In this document: piece by piece, positions 14,046 through 20,249 of the stretch
Position numbering within the stretch: position 1 is the first letter of the stretch
Layout of the letters: every line of letters begins with the position of its first letter
From: a virus
Direction: 5' to 3' (one strand)
Length of the DNA: 55,773 bases
Virus record (IMG/VR): IMGVR_UViG_3300020152_000027
Location: 1 to 55,773 of that record
Program-made: the position numbers and the translations under genes
The notes under the pieces: generated by a model
Databases searched by the model: none
What the model was told of the DNA's origin: nothing
What the model saw: the letters and a program-made list of their open reading frames with translations, nothing else

Positions 14046-14504
14046 ATGTCAACGCAAGCACCAATTCCAGAAGGCCACCCCCTGCGCGCGGCGTGGGATG
14101 CCTATGCGGCTACAGATGAATTTGCGAATAGCCTTAGATGGGCTGAGACGGCGAAGGTGGAAGTAACGCACCCTCATACCCTCGGGTCGATGTGGGCTGT
14201 TTTCGAGGCAGGATTCCGAGCCGGAAATGAGCAAGCCACGGAAAGAAGTAGCGAAGCGATTGACGGACAGTTGAACGAGCCGGGGTCAGCTTCAAGCGGC
14301 AGCATTCAGGGTGCGGACGTGGGGATTCAATTCTTAGAAGAATGCGCTGTGCGAGCAGAGGCGGGCGGGCAGATGACATTAGACCAAGCCCTCAGTCATT
14401 ACGTTTCTGGCAACGAATGGCTAAAGCGAAGGATTGAACAGGGTACGCCGTGTGGATGTGGCGGTTGTCACTACTGCGCCTACAACTACCTCCGCACCAG
14501 ATGA
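14046..14504 (+). CDS. Hypothetical protein with Cys-rich C-terminus
   Basis: 152 aa, GAAGGAGAAGCACTT before the ATG. The N-terminal half contains HPLRAAWDAYAATDEFANSLRWA and GSMWAVFEAGFRAG, which resemble small phage domains seen near exonuclease genes. The end CGCGGCHYCAYN is a compact metal-site candidate. Not recognised as a whole. Confidence 0.55.
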   Translation: MSTQAPIPEGHPLRAAWDAYAATDEFANSLRWAETAKVEVTHPHTLGSMWAVFEAGFRAGNEQATERSSEAIDGQLNEPGSASSGSIQGADVGIQFLEECAVRAEAGGQMTLDQALSHYVSGNEWLKRRIEQGTPCGCGGCHYCAYNYLRTR

Positions 14505-14529
14505 ACGCGCAAATTGAAGGAGTAAGCAG

Positions 14530-14838
14530 ATGAAACAGAGGACAGCAAAATCATTGAACTGTGAAGATGCATTGGTTGACTTTACTGCTGCCGTGAATAA
14601 GCGGGATGCGGCGCAGAGCCTAGCTAACAGGATAGCCAATGGCGAAGTTGAGCCTATTGAGGCGCGGGCGATTGCGGGCTATGTCGAGAAACTTTTCATG
14701 TTTATGTCTGAGTTCGTGCCTGAAGATGTGATCCGCGAACACGCAATCAGGAATGGCAAGACGGGCGAGGCGGATAGCTACGAAGAGATGGGCAAGCGGT
14801 TAGTTCCCGTGCCCTCATCTCCGACTTTTTACGCATAG
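14530..14838 (+). CDS. Helical hypothetical protein
   Basis: 102 aa, AAGGAGTAAGCAG upstream. Almost entirely helical and charged, with a Met/Phe-rich middle (EKLFMFMSEFVPEDVI). No domain recognised. A GC-rich hairpin-like stretch (CCACGCGGCAGGGGGTGGG) follows it, before 14879. Confidence 0.5.
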   Translation: MKQRTAKSLNCEDALVDFTAAVNKRDAAQSLANRIANGEVEPIEARAIAGYVEKLFMFMSEFVPEDVIREHAIRNGKTGEADSYEEMGKRLVPVPSSPTFYA

Positions 14839-14878
14839 TTGATTTCTTAATCTCTGCCACGCGGCAGGGGGTGGGTAA

Positions 14879-15295
14879 ATGAAGACTCAAAGCCTCAAAG
14901 GTAAGCGATACGGAGACCTCGTAGTCGTGAGAACGTACAAGGTACTGCGTCGCTCTTGGGTGCGCGCCCGCTGCGTTCGCGTGCTGCCGGACGGCGAACA
15001 GTGCGGAAAACTCCGTCACGTCGAAGCCAGAAGGCTGCGTCAGGCCAATGCCTGTGAAGAGTGCTCTGGCAAAGTCTGGCGGACGGGGCAGGTGGTCAGG
15101 AATGAAACGCTATACCTGAACGGGCAAGAGGTAGTTACCCAGTCGAACTACAAGGAAAGGTTCTGGACGCTGGGGATTGAGTACAGAATCGAAGTGTTGA
15201 GGATGATTTATAAGAGGCAGTTGGATAGTGATAACGAATGGGAAGCGGTTGAAGCAGTGGTACAGATGCTTGAGCCTGCCCGACGTTGCGCATAA
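14879..15295 (+). CDS. Zinc-binding hypothetical protein
   Basis: 138 aa. A beta-rich, Arg/Cys-rich N-terminal domain with C...C and CEEC patterns (RARCVRVLPDGEQCGKLRH, ACEECSGK) resembles the zinc domain of phage regulators annotated next to HNH endonucleases. The C-terminal half is helical. GGGGGTGGGTAA precedes the ATG. Its neighbours are two more zinc proteins. Confidence 0.55.
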   Translation: MKTQSLKGKRYGDLVVVRTYKVLRRSWVRARCVRVLPDGEQCGKLRHVEARRLRQANACEECSGKVWRTGQVVRNETLYLNGQEVVTQSNYKERFWTLGIEYRIEVLRMIYKRQLDSDNEWEAVEAVVQMLEPARRCA

Positions 15296-15310
15296 AGAGA
15301 GAGGGAAGCG

Positions 15311-15538
15311 ATGGACGAAGCGACGTTGAGCCACTTGAAGGCTACATGCGAGCGACGGGAAATGCTCGGCACGCTTCGACCCGTGTGCGGGAAGTGCGGG
15401 GAGGCGTTCCAGATTCAGCTACGTGAGTACTTAGGTACACCTGCTAAGTGGAAGTGTCGGACGTGTGGCTACAAGTGGGAATACGAGCCGCCCGCCGCTG
15501 CGCATGAAAGGGTGGTCGCGGTACATAGAGAAGGGTGA
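15311..15538 (+). CDS. Zinc-ribbon protein
   Basis: 75 aa with CGKC (26-29) and CRTC (about 49-52) around a beta segment ending YKWEYEPP, a classic zinc ribbon. It may bind nucleic acid. Its stop overlaps the region of the HNH gene start. Confidence 0.6.
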   Translation: MDEATLSHLKATCERREMLGTLRPVCGKCGEAFQIQLREYLGTPAKWKCRTCGYKWEYEPPAAAHERVVAVHREG

Positions 15539-15543
15539 GGGAG

Positions 15544-16077
15544 ATGGCTAGGCATCCGACAATTAGAGATTATCCCGTAGGTCGTGACGCGGCGGGCAAG
15601 CCTCTGTGTCGCTGGTGCAGGGGTGCTGTGAAGCCGCCACGTCGAACGATGTGTTCCGCTGCCTGTGTTGCCGAATTAGAGCTTAGAACTAATCCCAATA
15701 TTCTACGCGACAAGATATTGAAGCGCGATAAGGGCATCTGTGCGGCGTGCGGGTGTGACACGTTGAAGATCGGGCGAGTGCTGCGATTCGCGGCCATGTC
15801 AAAGTATCGAACCGAAAGTGTAAATAACGTGTTTGTTGGCATGTTCCTTTACGGTGAAGGTAGTCCTATTCGCAGGATTCTCCACTACAACCCGTCGCGC
15901 TCCTACTGGGAAGCCGATCATATCTTGGAAGTCGTGAGAGGCGGAGAGTTTTCACTTGAGAACATGCAGACGCTTTGCGTGCCGTGCCACAAGCAAAAGA
16001 CAGCGAAGTTAGCAAGAGAGCGAGCGCAGGAGCGGAGAGCGTCAAAGGCTCGACCATTACTTGAAAACGTGGCTTGA
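15544..16077 (+). CDS. HNH endonuclease-like protein
   Basis: 177 aa from the ATG at 15544 (a GTG at 15535 is possible). A zinc-binding CRWCRG...CSAAC pair lies near the N-terminus and CAACGC in the middle. The HNH core is at about residues 120-150: WEADHILEVVRGGEFSLENM followed by LCVPCHKQK, giving the His, Asn and His residues of the motif. A 35-residue variable segment lies between the CAAC part and the core. It could be a packaging or homing-type nickase. Its place in the early operon fits DNA metabolism. Confidence 0.75.
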   Translation: MARHPTIRDYPVGRDAAGKPLCRWCRGAVKPPRRTMCSAACVAELELRTNPNILRDKILKRDKGICAACGCDTLKIGRVLRFAAMSKYRTESVNNVFVGMFLYGEGSPIRRILHYNPSRSYWEADHILEVVRGGEFSLENMQTLCVPCHKQKTAKLARERAQERRASKARPLLENVA

Positions 16078-16089
16078 GAAGGGTAGAGG

Positions 16090-16338
16090 ATGCCGATAAC
16101 TAAACTCTGTGCAAATTGCGATCATATAAAAACGCTTCACCATCTCGTCAAGGGTGAAAGTACCGGCTCATGCTCGGTCGCTACCTGTGGCTGTACGGGC
16201 TATAAAAACCGTGCGGAACGGGCAGGTAATCGTGCTATAGTGTCCACTACGGACGCGCGCGAAGAGTTACAAAATGTCCGTCGCACCTTAGTTGGATTGT
16301 TGAGCCGAGTAGATCGCGCGCTCGGGATAGAAAACTAA
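16090..16338 (+). CDS. Zinc-knuckle mini-protein with helical tail
   Basis: 82 aa. CANCDHIKTLHH, CSVATCGCTGY provide a compact Cys/His site in the first 40 residues; the tail is a helix with DAREELQNVRRTLVGLLS. Similar Cys-x-C-x-x-F/Y knuckles occur at 55075-55239 and 55250-55528. Function unknown. It is the last zinc gene before the terminator at 16360. Confidence 0.55.
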   Translation: MPITKLCANCDHIKTLHHLVKGESTGSCSVATCGCTGYKNRAERAGNRAIVSTTDAREELQNVRRTLVGLLSRVDRALGIEN

Positions 16339-16359
16339 ATCAGAGCCAAGACTCGTTCT

Positions 16360-16422
16360 CGCTCGCCTTATATGCTTCCCAAGACTCGTTCTCGGAAGAT
16401 AGGGCGAGCGTTTCGTCGTTTT
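16360..16422 (+). terminator. Probable terminator of the early operon
   Basis: CGCTCGCC (16360) pairs with GGCGAGCG (16403) around a loop, and the TTTCGTCGTTTT after it completes the signal. AAGACTCGTTCTCG occurs twice, at 16348 and 16381, once before and once inside the hairpin. Confidence 0.65.
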
Positions 16423-16466
16423 AGGCCAAGTTTATTTTGCTGCAAGCGCGGCGAAAGATAGTCAGC

Positions 16467-16580
16467 ATGAAACTGCAACTTGGAGTCTTACTGCTCACCG
16501 CATGGATCGGTCTGGTGCATCTTGAATTAGATGCGTGGCGGATCGTATTTCGCGGAAGGACGTGGTGCAGGTTGCCATAG
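16467..16580 (+). CDS. 37-aa hydrophobic peptide
   Basis: Signal-anchor-like start (MKLQLGVLLLTAWIGLVHLEL) with a basic tail. A GCGAAAG-type site lies far upstream, so translation is uncertain. A TTGCTGC-AAGC-GCAGCAA hairpin follows at 16583-16600. Confidence 0.35.
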   Translation: MKLQLGVLLLTAWIGLVHLELDAWRIVFRGRTWCRLP

Positions 16581-16611
16581 CGTTGCTGCAAGCGCAGCAA
16601 TAAGAGCCGAC

Positions 16612-16776
16612 ATGGTAGAGAGAGAAACACAGCTTGAGTTAGACCGCTTTGAGGATGCTTCAAAGGCGGTGTGCTACGACAGAGAAGGTCGTGAGCTGGT
16701 TTTAGATGAAAGCCTGTTGCCCGTCGAAGTTAAAGAGGGTGACGAGTTCATCTTGATTATTCGCACGATAGATTGA
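16612..16776 (+). CDS. DUF3006-like small protein
   Basis: 54 aa. LDRFEDASKAVCYDREGREL followed by LDESLLPVEVKEGDEF fits the short beta domain DUF3006 (DRFEg..Avl....g....vp...LP...keGd), known from Firmicutes and phages. Function is unknown for the family. It stands alone between two terminator-like structures. Confidence 0.55.
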   Translation: MVERETQLELDRFEDASKAVCYDREGRELVLDESLLPVEVKEGDEFILIIRTID

Positions 16777-16809
16777 TTCTCTGCGCGCTTCCCTTCCGTG
16801 CGCGAGATG

Positions 16810-16860
16810 GGGCGGTCAGGTAGAGGTTGAAGCACCTGTTGCTCGCCGCCCCTTTAAAAC
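16810..16860 (+). terminator. Terminator-like hairpin before the lysis cassette
   Basis: GGGGCGG pairs with CCGCCCC and encloses a second pair CAGGT / ACCTG; a TTTAAAAC follows. It ends just before the start codon at 16862, so it may be an attenuator of the lysis genes. Confidence 0.6.
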
Positions 16861-16861
16861 T

Positions 16862-17179
16862 ATGGACACGACAACCAACCAACAGATCGCCCGCATTGAG
16901 CCGCCAAAAGAGGGCACGGCCACATCGAGCTTCAAAGTCGTCATCGTCTCGGCTCTCGCGCCCGTCGCCTTACTGCTCGCGCTGATCATCGGACTGGCGT
17001 TGATAGACGATCCGGCAGTGAGGTCAATCTTGATCGACGCCCTTCGATATTTAGTGATGACGGGCATTATCGCCGGGGGTGCTATCGGCTGGAAATACGT
17101 AGACAAGCGGGGCGATGTCTCGGTGGCGAAAGTAGAAGCCCTCGCGCAAAGCGTGGCCGGTCAGATGGAGGATAAGTAG
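16862..17179 (+). CDS. Holin candidate
   Basis: 105 aa with two hydrophobic segments (about residues 25-48 and 62-82), a short connecting loop, and a charged C-terminal helix. Size, topology and position at the head of the lysis-type cluster fit a two-pass (class II) holin, which would open the inner membrane at lysis. No sequence family is recognised, so the call is from topology and context. Confidence 0.6.
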   Translation: MDTTTNQQIARIEPPKEGTATSSFKVVIVSALAPVALLLALIIGLALIDDPAVRSILIDALRYLVMTGIIAGGAIGWKYVDKRGDVSVAKVEALAQSVAGQMEDK

Positions 17180-17210
17180 TGAAATGGCGACGAAAGGCGG
17201 GTGAAAAAGA

Positions 17211-17291
17211 ATGACCCTTTTACTCATACTTATCGCCTGCGCATTGATCGTCTTGCTGATCGCAAAAACGGTCGGAGGCTCGCACGATTGA
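17211..17291 (+). CDS. 26-aa membrane peptide of the lysis cluster
   Basis: MTLLLILIACALIVLLIAK is one hydrophobic helix with a short GGSHD tail. Its TGA overlaps the TTG start of the next gene as TTGA, which is the local style of coupling. It may assist the holin or be a lysis pinholin; size alone supports that. Confidence 0.5.
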   Translation: MTLLLILIACALIVLLIAKTVGGSHD

Positions 17292-17713
17292 ACCGCTACA
17301 TCAACAACGTGATCGCATTCGTGACCGCCCGCCCGGTGTGGCTCGTCGCCCTGCTCGTGCTCGTCGCGGCTCTCTCCATCGGCGGTTACTCCAGTTGCCA
17401 ATCAGCCCGCTACGACCGCACGGACGCGAAGCATGAAGCGGAAAAGGCAACATTACGCGCTGAACGGGATGCGGCACTAAAGCAAGCCAACGATGCGGAA
17501 GCGCGTGCAGTGTTTGCGGAGGCCAAGAATGCGCAGACTGACCAACTCATTGAAGCGAGCACGGGCAAGATTAAAGAAGCGGAGGCACAACTTGAGGTAC
17601 GCATTGAAGAAGCGAAGCGCGGGGCAGGTAGCTGTAGCGGCATTGTTGACGCTATTGCTCACCGGAGTTGCGTTTGCGCAAAACTCACCGCCGCCGGTTT
17701 CCCCTGCGCCTGA
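17288..17713 (+). CDS. Inner-membrane coiled-coil protein, i-spanin (Rz-like) candidate
   Basis: 141 aa from a TTG at 17288 with GGAGG nine bases upstream; a GTG at 17201 is possible but lacks this site. One membrane segment (about residues 15-38, PVWLVALLVLVAALSIGGY) is followed by a long periplasmic coiled coil (ARYDRTDAKHEAEKATLRAE onward). The C-terminus has Cys residues (GAGSCSGIVDA, SCVCAKL). The 3-prime end overlaps an exported coiled-coil gene in another frame. This is the Rz/Rz1 pattern: an i-spanin spanning the periplasm to the outer-membrane partner. Confidence 0.6.
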   Translation: MNRYINNVIAFVTARPVWLVALLVLVAALSIGGYSSCQSARYDRTDAKHEAEKATLRAERDAALKQANDAEARAVFAEAKNAQTDQLIEASTGKIKEAEAQLEVRIEEAKRGAGSCSGIVDAIAHRSCVCAKLTAAGFPCA

Positions 17714-18062
17714 CGATCTGGTCGTCGCGTGCGAGCGATGCGTGGACGAACTCAAGGTGCTGCGCGTCGAGGTGTCCGGCCTGCGCGAGCAGTTGCGGAT
17801 GAAGGACGAACTGATTGCCATGCAAGCCAGGTCGCTTGCGGAGAAGGCGGAGATCATCGGCTTCTGGAAAGATGCGGCGACGGCGCGGAAAGAGGCGATC
17901 TCGATTGACAGCCGCATCGAGCAGATACAGAGCGCGCAACTCGTGGAGTGCAAGTTGGAAGTGAGCAGATTGAGAAACCCCGGCTTCTTTCGTTCGCTGT
18001 TTTCGAGGGAAACCATCACGGGCGCGGTGGTGGGGTACGGGGTTGGACGAGTTCAAAGGTAG
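17604..18062 (+). CDS. Exported coiled-coil protein, o-spanin-like partner
   Basis: 152 aa from a TTG at 17604 with GAGG six bases upstream. A signal peptide (MKKRSAGQVAVAALLTLLLT, cleavage after AFA) leads into a Pro-rich NSPPPVSPAPDD, then a coiled coil (ELKVLRVEVSGLREQLRMKD) and a C-terminal Gly/Val stretch. Its first 110 bases overlap the i-spanin candidate in another frame. There is no lipobox cysteine, unlike Rz1, so it is either soluble or anchored by the C-terminus. An inferred call from layout. Confidence 0.5.
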   Translation: MKKRSAGQVAVAALLTLLLTGVAFAQNSPPPVSPAPDDLVVACERCVDELKVLRVEVSGLREQLRMKDELIAMQARSLAEKAEIIGFWKDAATARKEAISIDSRIEQIQSAQLVECKLEVSRLRNPGFFRSLFSRETITGAVVGYGVGRVQR

Positions 18063-18216
18063 GGAGTTTGACAATTTGGGGCTGTCACAACGGACAAGGC
18101 TAAGGCCGGTCAAGTTGCCGCCTGTATGGAGGGAGCCGAAAGGCGTTCGTACCTCGGAGTGGCGCGTCAAACCGGATGGGAAGCGAGTGGTTGACCAGAC
18201 AGCCCTAATTCACTAA
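18043..18216 (+). CDS. 57-aa basic hypothetical protein
   Basis: Begins at a TTG inside the end of the exported coiled-coil gene. Basic, with a Pro-rich middle (LRPVKLPPVWREPKG). No strong ribosome site. The 160 bases after it (18217-18377) hold no gene that I can support. Confidence 0.35.
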   Translation: MDEFKGREFDNLGLSQRTRLRPVKLPPVWREPKGVRTSEWRVKPDGKRVVDQTALIH

Positions 18217-18377
18217 CGGAGCGGCGACGAGCAAGTGGTTTCGAGCAGCTTGCCCGCCGCCGGATCAAGACGGCAAGTAAACAGCCCACCGTCCCGACCG
18301 CGCGAAGGATAGCCGACGCGCTGGAGGGGCAGCAAGTGGAATATCAGCAACCACCGGAAATAAGGAGACCGCAAAAG

Positions 18378-18539
18378 ATGAGTGAAGAGAAGGACAGCCC
18401 GAAAGAGAAAGAACCCAAACCGAAAGATGGCGTGATTCTACCCGGCAGCCCCGAGCAGGCTGAACCGGAGGCCGAAGCCGAGCAGGGCGGCGTGATTCTG
18501 CCGGGCAAGGCCGATCCGCCATCTGGTGGGGGTGAATAG
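18378..18539 (+). CDS. Acidic/Pro-rich 53-aa protein with GVILPG repeat
   Basis: ATG at 18378 with AAGGAGA nine bases upstream. Disordered (Lys/Glu/Pro), containing GVILPG twice (about 20-25 and 41-46) as the only hydrophobic islands. Such short repeats may be docking motifs. Its stop overlaps the next start (TAGATG). Confidence 0.5.
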   Translation: MSEEKDSPKEKEPKPKDGVILPGSPEQAEPEAEAEQGGVILPGKADPPSGGGE

Positions 18540-19049
18540 ATGAGCGCGGCAGTGATGGTCGGGCGGATTGAACCGCGCCCGCGCACCGTCTTGAAAGAAG
18601 AGGCGCGCGACGTGGCATCCGCCCCCGCGTATAAATGGCTTGTCACCCGCCGGTTGGACTTGAAACAACTGGCGTGGTGGCAACGCCCGCTCTACAGCCT
18701 GCTTGTCCGGCGGTTAGGACTCCCGCCGAAGCCTCCGACCGTGAGAGGTCTGTTCGACTCGCGGGCAGAGGCGGTCGCCTTTTGCTGTACCAGAGACGAC
18801 CAGATTCAAATGATCCCCTACGGGTGGGCTTATGGATTAGAGCTAGACGAGTTGCAGGGTTATTGCAGGCCGCTTGACCCCCTATTTCGGGCGCAGAACG
18901 AGCGAGAGGCGAAACTGTACGCTGATCCGAACGCGCCCGCCCCGGCTTCAGGCGACCCGACGCTTTGCCGCCTGAGCCAAGTTATTTGCCTGCTTGAGTC
19001 CCTCATTGCGGAACTGCACCGGCTCAAGCTGCCGAGTGAAGGGAAATAA
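18540..19049 (+). CDS. Hypothetical protein
   Basis: 169 aa. The N-terminus is unstructured, then a Trp/Leu/Arg-rich segment (KQLAWWQRPLYSLLVRRLGL) that may be amphipathic, and a compact part with Cys residues (AFCCTRDDQIQMIPYGWAYG). The C-terminus is a helix. It is not recognised and does not match known endolysin families, although it lies in the region where one would be expected. Confidence 0.55.
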   Translation: MSAAVMVGRIEPRPRTVLKEEARDVASAPAYKWLVTRRLDLKQLAWWQRPLYSLLVRRLGLPPKPPTVRGLFDSRAEAVAFCCTRDDQIQMIPYGWAYGLELDELQGYCRPLDPLFRAQNEREAKLYADPNAPAPASGDPTLCRLSQVICLLESLIAELHRLKLPSEGK

Positions 19050-19054
19050 GCCTC

Positions 19055-19438
19055 ATGGTAGATGAGCGGGACAGCCTGTGGCAGAAGGTGACGGAACTGC
19101 AATCCTCCGTTCGTCTGCTGGAGACAAAAGTTGACGGAGAAGTGAAAAGCCTTGCCCCCCGTGATTGGGTGCATCAGGTAATGCAACCGATTCAACAATC
19201 CATTACCAGAATGGAGGCATCCGTCTCGCAACTGACCGAAGACGCAAAAGACCTTTTCAACGCCCACAGCACGATGCTGAAAGAGAAGGCCGACCGGGAA
19301 AAGCAGGAGTGGGCGGAGAAGACGCCTTTAGGGCTGATTAAGAAGTACGGCCCGGTAATCGGTTTCATGGCGGGCATCGTCGCGCTGTATCGCGCGCTCG
19401 GGTCGCTATTTGAGGTGTGGCTGCAACAGTACAAGTAA
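19055..19438 (+). CDS. XhlA-like coiled-coil/membrane protein
   Basis: 127 aa. Residues 1-80 are a heptad-type coiled coil (SLWQKVTELQSSVRLLETKV), and the C-terminal 30 contain one membrane segment (GPVIGFMAGIVALYRALGSL). That order is typical of haemolysin XhlA-like holin-associated proteins of phages. The stop overlaps the start of the response-regulator gene (TAATG). Confidence 0.55.
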   Translation: MVDERDSLWQKVTELQSSVRLLETKVDGEVKSLAPRDWVHQVMQPIQQSITRMEASVSQLTEDAKDLFNAHSTMLKEKADREKQEWAEKTPLGLIKKYGPVIGFMAGIVALYRALGSLFEVWLQQYK

Positions 19439-19824
19439 TGGCGAAAATACTAATCGCAGAGGACAGGGACGATGCAGCCGAACTCCTGCGCCAGTTGTTG
19501 ACGCGACAAGGCCACGGGGTAGACGTAACAGATGATGGACAAGAGGCGGTAGCGCGACATGCAGAAGGTGGCTATCAACTCGTCATACTCGACGCGGCGA
19601 TGCCGAATGTTGATGGCTTTACCGCTGCGGGAGAGATCAGAAAGGTAGACGCGGAGACGCCCATTCTGATGATCACCGCGCACACCGATCCGATCACAAG
19701 GGCGCACGCGAGACGAGTAGAAATTGACCACCTTATGTTTAAGCCCTATGAACCGGCGGACGTGATAGAGGCGGTCGAGTATTTGTTGAAGCACGGCAGG
19801 AAGTGGTTGCCGCCGCGCCCCTGA
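19438..19824 (+). CDS. CheY-like response regulator receiver
   Basis: 128 aa, a single receiver domain with no output domain. The acidic pair is E8/D9, the phospho-acceptor is D52 in LVILDAAMPNVDG, followed by T80 (MITAHT) and K102 (MFKPYEP). All key residues of the family are kept, so it should take phosphate from a histidine kinase. No kinase is encoded in the window, so a host kinase would be the donor. It is coupled (TAATG) to the XhlA-like gene and lies just upstream of the terminase genes, an odd place for a signalling protein. Very secure as a family; the role in phage biology is unknown. Confidence 0.9.
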   Translation: MAKILIAEDRDDAAELLRQLLTRQGHGVDVTDDGQEAVARHAEGGYQLVILDAAMPNVDGFTAAGEIRKVDAETPILMITAHTDPITRAHARRVEIDHLMFKPYEPADVIEAVEYLLKHGRKWLPPRP

Positions 19825-19842
19825 AGGAGAGAGGGGCATCCG

Positions 19843-19866
19843 ATGAAAGGTTTTGAAAGGTTTTGA
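19843..19866 (+). promoter_or_regulatory. Seven-codon leader ORF and decamer repeat before the small terminase
   Basis: A strong ribosome site (AAGGAGAGAGGGG) precedes an ATG at 19843 that reads MKGFERF and stops at 19864-19866. That stop overlaps the TTG start of the small terminase (TTGA). The stretch contains three copies of GAAAGGTTTT/TCT at 19845, 19855 and 19865. Terminase translation probably depends on reinitiation. Confidence 0.6.
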
Positions 19867-20249
19867 AAGGTTCTACGGAAATTCTAGCACCAAAACAGGA
19901 GCGAGCCATTGCCGCGCTCCTGTCAGAGCCGACTATTAGAGAGGCGAGCAAGGCTGCCAAAGTGTCTGAGGTGACCTTGTGGCGATGGCTGCGCGAGGAA
20001 TTATTTCAGACAAGGTATAGGGCAGCGCGACGGGATGCGGTAGAGGCTGCTATAGCCAGTCTACAAGCCAGTAGCTCGGTTGCGGTCAGGGTGCTAATGG
20101 AAATCGCGGAAGATACTCAAGCACCCGGCACGGCAAGGGTGGCCGCTGCGCGAGCTATCCTCGATCAAGCGATTGAAGCTGTGCAAGTCACGGACATGAT
20201 TGAACGTTTAGAGAAGATTGAGGCCATAGTAGCAGGGCAAAATAAATAA
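19863..20249 (+). CDS. Terminase small subunit
   Basis: 128 aa from a TTG at 19863. A helix-turn-helix lies at about residues 24-50 (IREASKAAKVSEVTLWRWLR), then helical oligomerisation segments. Small terminases bind the packaging site on phage DNA and pass it to the large subunit. It overlaps the large-subunit ATG by one base (TAATG). The call is from HTH plus position. Confidence 0.8.
   Translation: MKGSTEILAPKQERAIAALLSEPTIREASKAAKVSEVTLWRWLREELFQTRYRAARRDAVEAAIASLQASSSVAVRVLMEIAEDTQAPGTARVAAARAILDQAIEAVQVTDMIERLEKIEAIVAGQNK

Noticed and set aside
18219-18377. Open frame upstream of 18378 with a stretch like the end of an HTH domain (PTVPTARRIADALEG)
   Set aside because: No start codon in frame before a GTG at 18336 and no ribosome site. 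It could be a decayed fragment but the evidence is too thin.
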